Source: Burkholderiales bacterium | Lineage (GTDB): Bacteria; Pseudomonadota; Gammaproteobacteria; Burkholderiales; Burkholderiaceae_F | Assembly (NCBI GenBank): GCA_021298875.1 | Contig: JAJTHJ010000050.1 | Span: forward strand, 1-8,921 | DNA: 8,921 nucleotides | Direction of reading: 5' to 3' | Part shown: one piece after another, positions 6,431 to 8,921 of the stretch | How the letters are laid out: every line of letters starts with the position of its first letter | Numbering within the stretch: the first letter of the stretch is position 1 | Translations under genes and position numbers: made by a program | The notes under the pieces: model-generated | The model's input: the letters and a program-made list of their open reading frames with translations, nothing else | Databases searched by the model: none | What the model was told of the DNA's origin: nothing

Positions 6431-6799
6431 GTGGACAAGCTCATCTTCGTTCTAGTCGTATCAGCAGCCGTGCTGGCCCCATTTGCGGTTGGCGTGGTCT
6501 ACTTCGTGAAGGCGTCCCCTGGGTCATCGCTTGGTCTTCGGCTGGCAACATCAGGGTACGGCCCAGCGATTGGGGTCATCTTCCTGTTTGTAGCTACTCT
6601 CTGGCCAGAATCGCACCAGTACAACGCGAAAGGAACCAGTCTTCTACTGCAGTTACAGTGCATTCCGCTTCTGCTGGCTGTAGCCTCGCTTGCTATGTAT
6701 CCGGGTTCGCGAAGGCTGCACGTGCTGCTCGTCCCAATCAGCTTCGCCTTGTGGGCCTTGACCTTCGGCATGTCCTGGCTATTAGTGCATGGCAAGTAG
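6431..6799 (+). CDS. Cassette 1: small four-helix membrane protein, unrecognised
   Basis: I do not recognise this 122-residue protein. It is strongly hydrophobic, with likely helices at about 3-26, 43-59, 69-90 and 97-118, short loops and few charges, so it should sit in the inner membrane with little outside it. It begins at a GTG 40 nt into the cassette; there is no other start further upstream in this frame and no clear Shine-Dalgarno. The stop lies 21 nt before the attC R'' box, the normal tight fit of a cassette gene. A longer overlapping frame (6313-6843) crosses the cassette boundary and the attC and is rejected. Unknown small membrane proteins are frequent cassette cargo; no motif points to a job. 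Confidence is good that it is a gene, limited for the GTG start. Confidence 0.72.
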   Translation: MDKLIFVLVVSAAVLAPFAVGVVYFVKASPGSSLGLRLATSGYGPAIGVIFLFVATLWPESHQYNAKGTSLLLQLQCIPLLLAVASLAMYPGSRRLHVLLVPISFALWALTFGMSWLLVHGK

Positions 6800-6820
6800 T
6801 CGCCACACATCGCGAGTGCG

Positions 6821-6949
6821 GCCTAACCCCTCGGTCAACCTGACCCGCTACGGCAGGCTTTGTAAGCCCGGCCTGTGGCACATGGTGCATCATCACAGGC
6901 CGGGCTTACAAAGCCTGCCTCCGCGGGCAGGTTACCTCGAACGTTAGGC
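6821..6949 (+). repeat. attC site of cassette 1 (129 bp)
   Basis: R'' is GCCTAAC (6821-6827) and R' is GTTAGGC (6943-6949), with crossover after G6943. Inner boxes pair as AACCTG (6837-6842) with CAGGTT (6928-6933), leaving unpaired bases as expected for the folded bottom strand that integrases recognise. Between them is a perfect 26-bp inverted repeat (6852-6877 with 6894-6919) around a 16-nt loop, giving a long hairpin. Confidence 0.95.
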
Positions 6950-6954
6950 CTCTC

Positions 6955-7419
6955 ATGCTCGCCGATTCCCGCACCGCACCGATGAAGACGCCGGAGTACG
7001 AGAGCGCGCAGGCTGCCTTTTGCGACGGGAGTGTTGTGACAGCACCTCGAGAGCATCTACAACGCTACCTGTTGGCAATCTCCCGCAACGCAACTTTTGA
7101 TGATGCCATTCAGTCGCGTGACAATGTTCAAGTCGTAACCTTGAACCACCTAATCCTGCAGCGACACATTGACGAACTTGAACGAAGAAGCAAGTGGCTC
7201 CAATGGCTTGTAGTGGTACTCACGGTTGCCTCCTTGTTCGGAACCGTCGTTCAGTCCTGGCTAGCATATAGGGCTGAAGCCAGAGCTGAAGGTGAACTCC
7301 GTATAGGCAGCGCACAGCAGCAAGGCCACCTACCGGTCACCAAGTCGTTGCCTGCAGTGTCGAGTAACGCAGGTAGTGCAGCCGCCAGCCCAACAAGCTC
7401 GCCGAAGCAAAGCAAATGA
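6955..7419 (+). CDS. Cassette 2: single-helix membrane protein with polar tail, unrecognised
   Basis: This 154-residue protein is of unknown family. The N-terminal ~80 residues are soluble and helical, ending in a charged segment (LQRHIDELERRSK, about 68-80) that may be a short coiled coil. One transmembrane helix follows (about 81-104, WLQWLVVVLTVASLFGTVVQSW), then a charged stretch and a low-complexity Ser/Ala/Pro tail to the end. A cytosolic N-terminus with a membrane anchor is likely. The ATG at 6955 is 11 nt past the crossover point; AGG of the GTTAGGC box lies 6 nt before it and may act as the ribosome site. An alternative ATG at 6982 would give 145 residues. The stop is 22 nt before its attC. 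Function cannot be read from the sequence. Confidence 0.75.
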   Translation: MLADSRTAPMKTPEYESAQAAFCDGSVVTAPREHLQRYLLAISRNATFDDAIQSRDNVQVVTLNHLILQRHIDELERRSKWLQWLVVVLTVASLFGTVVQSWLAYRAEARAEGELRIGSAQQQGHLPVTKSLPAVSSNAGSAAASPTSSPKQSK

Positions 7420-7441
7420 GCCAGCAGCTTTTGCCGGAGAG

Positions 7442-7570
7442 GCCTAACCACTCGGTCAACCGGACCCGCTACGGCAGGCGGCGTAAGGCTGGCGCGCAGC
7501 GGCTCCGCCACTGTCGCGCACCAGCCTTACGCCGCCCGCCTCCGCGGGCCGGTTACCTCGAACGTTAGCC
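7442..7570 (+). repeat. attC site of cassette 2 (129 bp)
   Basis: R'' is GCCTAAC (7442-7448) and R' is GTTAGCC (7564-7570). The inner pair is AACCGG (7458-7463) with CCGGTT (7549-7554). The central stem pairs 7477-7492 with 7521-7536 perfectly over 16 bp, followed by a further GCGC/GCGC pairing toward the loop. It has the same length and outer sequence as attC 1 but an unrelated central stem. Confidence 0.95.
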
Positions 7571-7575
7571 GTCAA

Positions 7576-8247
7576 ATGGATCCGAACGCGTACATCTCAA
7601 TTCTGCGCCGCACAGGCGCGGTTCTCATCGCAGTGGGGGCCGTCGACATCGCAGCCATGGTCTATTGCATGGTGAACGGTATCTCGTATTCGTCGAGCCT
7701 GAATGTCTTCGCTGTTGTGGCTGGTGTCTTTCTTGTGCGCGGCAGTTTGGCGGCTGCCAGCCTTGTCCGATGGTTCTCGGTGTTTTCCTTGGCGGTTCTG
7801 TGTGCGCTGGCGCTCGCGTGGCCGGTCTTGCAACCATTCGATCTCACGCTTACTCAGGTTCGAGTGAGTCCAAGTGCGTCTGCTCTTTCTGTGTTGGTTG
7901 TCGCTGCAGCAATCGGCCTCTTCGCATGGCTTCAACGCCAGCTGGGTAAGCCACCTGTTCTTGCAGCAACGCTCGCTGCTGGGCGAAAGGTCCGCAGCAT
8001 GAAGTTTCCCGCTGTTGCAGGTTTGGTACTTGTAGCACTCGCTGCAATCGTTTTTCCGCTCATGCTCAGCGGGGAGGCTGGTAACAAGGCCCGAGCGATA
8101 GCGCAAGGGCAACTAGGCGCTGGCTACAAGTATCACGTCACCTCAATGAGCTTTTCATCAACCAGCAGTGGAACCTCTGGCTCAGCGCGTGTCATCGCGT
8201 GGAACGAAAGAGAAGTACGGGTCGTTCCAGTGGAGTGGAGCGAATGA
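7576..8247 (+). CDS. Cassette 3: five-helix membrane protein with C-terminal soluble domain, unrecognised
   Basis: I do not recognise this 223-residue protein. Likely membrane helices are at about 14-33, 43-62, 66-86, 102-121 and 145-163. After the last helix comes a soluble domain of about 60 residues, with a helical GEAGNKARAIAQGQLGAG followed by alternating beta-like segments (YKYHVTSMSFS, SARVIAWNE, REVRVVPVEW), including a Ser/Thr-rich turn. This could be a small sensor-like or anchoring domain, but no catalytic motif is visible. The ATG lies 12 nt after the crossover G, with no Shine-Dalgarno. The TGA (8245-8247) falls inside the bases that complement the cassette's own start, 1 nt before the R'' box, so the gene fills the cassette completely. 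Its composition is less GC-rich than the operon. Confidence 0.78.
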   Translation: MDPNAYISILRRTGAVLIAVGAVDIAAMVYCMVNGISYSSSLNVFAVVAGVFLVRGSLAAASLVRWFSVFSLAVLCALALAWPVLQPFDLTLTQVRVSPSASALSVLVVAAAIGLFAWLQRQLGKPPVLAATLAAGRKVRSMKFPAVAGLVLVALAAIVFPLMLSGEAGNKARAIAQGQLGAGYKYHVTSMSFSSTSSGTSGSARVIAWNEREVRVVPVEWSE

Positions 8248-8248
8248 C

Positions 8249-8314
8249 GGCTAACCCGGCGCTCGTTCGGACTGGCCGCCTGCGGCGTCCAGCCGCACAG
8301 CTTTCACGTTAGGC
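8249..8314 (+). repeat. attC site of cassette 3 (66 bp, different subtype)
   Basis: R'' is GGCTAAC (8249-8255) and R' is GTTAGGC (8308-8314). As it stands the two outer boxes do not match, but R'' exactly complements the GTTAGCC that begins this cassette, as expected when the neighbour downstream has another origin. The centre folds as GGAC-tg-GCCGC-ct-GCGGC-GTCC (8269-8290), with a two-base bulge. It shares no central or inner-box sequence with the three long sites. Confidence 0.9.
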
Positions 8315-8361
8315 CTCGCATCCCACGCCATCGGCGACAATCCTGCTCTAAGCCTTCGACC

Positions 8362-8365
8362 GGAG
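8362..8365 (+). promoter_or_regulatory. hicB: Ribosome binding site of hicB
   Basis: GGAG stands 8 nt before the ATG at 8374. Among the cassette genes this is the only start with a clear Shine-Dalgarno. Confidence 0.6.
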
Positions 8366-8373
8366 CGTGCTGC

Positions 8374-8580
8374 ATGGAACTCACCGCCGTCCTTACCCCT
8401 GCCGACGAGGGCGGGTACATCGCCCTCAACCCGGAGACGGGAACCACCACCCAGGGGGAGACCGTGGAGGAAGCGGTCGCGAATCTGCGCGAAGCAACCG
8501 CCCTGTACTTGGAAGAGTTTCCCCTGGTCTCACGTGGCCACCCCGTAGTCACAACCTTCAGCCTCCCGGCGCATGCCTAA
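8374..8580 (+). CDS. hicB: HicB-family antitoxin
   Basis: This 68-residue protein has the HicB core: beta strand MELTAVLTPADEGGYIALNPE, the TGTTTQGETVEEAVANLREAT turn-helix, and LYLEEFP. In this family the partial RNase H-like fold binds and blocks HicA. The chain ends soon after the core and has no room for the ribbon-helix-helix or helix-turn-helix DNA-binding domain that longer HicB proteins use for autoregulation, so repression of its own promoter may be absent or depend on another factor. The ATG is set by the GGAG 8 nt upstream. Its last 8 bases overlap hicA (ATGCCTAA), giving antitoxin-first translational coupling, the reverse of the order in E. coli. Confidence 0.88.
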   Translation: MELTAVLTPADEGGYIALNPETGTTTQGETVEEAVANLREATALYLEEFPLVSRGHPVVTTFSLPAHA

Positions 8581-8788
8581 GCTCCCTCGCGTCTCTGGCG
8601 CAGAGGCACTCAAGGCACTTCAGCGGCTGGGCTTCGAGAAGGTTCGCCAAAGTGGCAGCCATGTAGTTGCTCGCAAAGGATCCAAGGGCTGCGTCATCCC
8701 CATGCACGGCGAACTGAAGGTTGGCACCTTGGCTGGTCTTCTTCGGCAAGCAGACGTTTCGCCCGAAGACTTCATCGCTAACCTGTAA
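8573..8788 (+). CDS. hicA: HicA-family mRNA interferase toxin
   Basis: This 71-residue toxin has a dsRBD-like fold that cleaves mRNA when not bound by HicB. The family pattern is clear: LPRVSGAEALKALQRLGFEKVRQSGSHVVARKG, with the catalytic His30 in GSH, then the PMHG loop (43-46), ELKVGTLAGLLRQADVSPEDF and a short C-terminus. Full length and an intact active-site His suggest an active toxin. It starts within the last 8 bases of hicB and stops 6 nt before the attC R'' box, so the pair fills the cassette. Toxin-antitoxin pairs are well-known integron cargo and are thought to hold neighbouring cassettes in place by penalising loss. Confidence 0.93.
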   Translation: MPKLPRVSGAEALKALQRLGFEKVRQSGSHVVARKGSKGCVIPMHGELKVGTLAGLLRQADVSPEDFIANL

Positions 8789-8794
8789 GGCGAG

Positions 8795-8921
8795 GCCTAA
8801 CCCCTCGCTCAAGCTGACCCACTACGGCAGCCGTCGCTTGGCCGCTCCAGGCGCATGTGGTAGCTTGCCTTCCGCGGCCAAGCGCCGTCTGCCTCCGCGG
8901 GCAGCTTAGCTCGAACGTTAG
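8795..8921 (+). repeat. attC site of cassette 4 (cut by the window end)
   Basis: R'' is GCCTAAC (8795-8801) and R' starts GTTAG at 8917 and runs off the window; a full 7-base box would make the site 129 bp, like attC 1 and 2. The inner pair is AAGCTG (8811-8816) with CAGCTT (8902-8907). The central stem pairs 8835-8845 with 8874-8884 over 11 bp. Confidence 0.92.

Larger units (their letters stand above)
6391..8921 (+). mobile_element. Integron gene-cassette array (four cassettes, no integrase in the window)
   Basis: Four head-to-tail cassettes run left to right: 6391-6943, 6944-7564, 7565-8308 and 8309-8917 (crossover after the G of each GTTRRRY core). Each holds one gene, or one gene pair, followed by an attC site. 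Each begins with bases exactly complementary to those ending at its own R'' box over 11-12 bp (for example GTTAGGCCGCAC at 6390 and GTGCGGCCTAAC at 6816-6827), which ties each start to the correct attC. Base composition is visibly less GC-rich than the operon on the left. No intI is present, so within this window the array would count as a cluster of attC sites lacking an integrase. The array continues to the right of the window. Confidence 0.93.

Noticed and set aside
6499..6810. Reverse-strand frame of 103 codons inside cassette 1
   Set aside because: No family resemblance; the + strand frame gives a coherent membrane protein with the usual tight spacing to the attC.
6313..6843. Forward open frame of 176 codons across the array head
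   Set aside because: It crosses the cassette 1 boundary and runs into the attC, overlaps the hydrophobic cassette 1 protein in another frame, and has a composition unlike a folded protein.
6852..6919. The 26-bp inverted repeat read as a transcription terminator
   Set aside because: It is the central stem of attC 1 and has no following T-tract, though a stem this strong could still dampen readthrough.
7597..8112. Reverse-strand frame of 171 codons inside cassette 3
   Set aside because: Highly charged shadow frame opposite a clear membrane protein; it carries no family motif.
6821..8921. Repeated palindromic units read as a CRISPR array
   Set aside because: The units are 550-750 bp apart, differ in central sequence and carry R''/R' cores, which is the pattern of attC sites; there are no short regular spacers.

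Overview
The window comes from a high-GC proteobacterium. A beta- or gamma-proteobacterium such as a Rhodocyclales/Burkholderiales or Xanthomonadales member fits best, judging from the gene families, the nested-hairpin intergenic repeat and the integron cassettes, but the sequence alone does not fix the genus. It has two unlike halves: a very GC-rich, tightly packed catabolic/transport operon on the left, and a lower-GC array of integron gene cassettes on the right. Everything I call lies on the + strand.

Left half (1-6164). The window opens inside an amidase-signature enzyme of the AtzE/HpxY type. It overlaps by 4 bp a small HpxZ/AtzH-family gene. Next come a DppB-type and a DppC-type permease (overlapping by 4 bp) and two Dpp/Opp-type ATPases. 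The last gene is a GntR/FadR-type (FCD) regulator. HpxY-HpxZ and AtzE-AtzH act on ureide-type compounds (the oxalurate/oxamate branch of purine breakdown, and the 1-carboxybiuret branch of cyanuric acid breakdown). The unit therefore reads as import plus hydrolysis of a small amide or ureide compound under FCD-regulator control. No substrate-binding protein is in the window. Two copies of a 53-bp nested-hairpin repeat sit directly after the two ATPase genes; the first copy supplies the stop codon and last ~15 residues of the upstream ATPase.

Junction (6165-6430). No gene is supported here. It holds a weak promoter candidate and a cluster of GTTA motifs ending in a GTTAGGC core at 6390. The cluster resembles an integron attI site, but no integrase gene lies beside it.

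Right half (6391-8921). Four consecutive integron cassettes, all in the same orientation, each end in an attC site. Three attC sites belong to one long family with 129-bp spacing and strong internal stems; one is a different 66-bp type. The cassettes encode a four-helix membrane protein, a single-helix membrane protein with a long polar tail, a five-helix membrane protein with a C-terminal soluble domain, and a HicB-HicA toxin-antitoxin pair. The first three proteins are unrecognised. In every cassette the first 11-12 bases are the exact reverse complement of the bases ending at its own attC R'' box, which fixes all four boundaries. The array continues past the right edge, with attC 4 cut by the window end.
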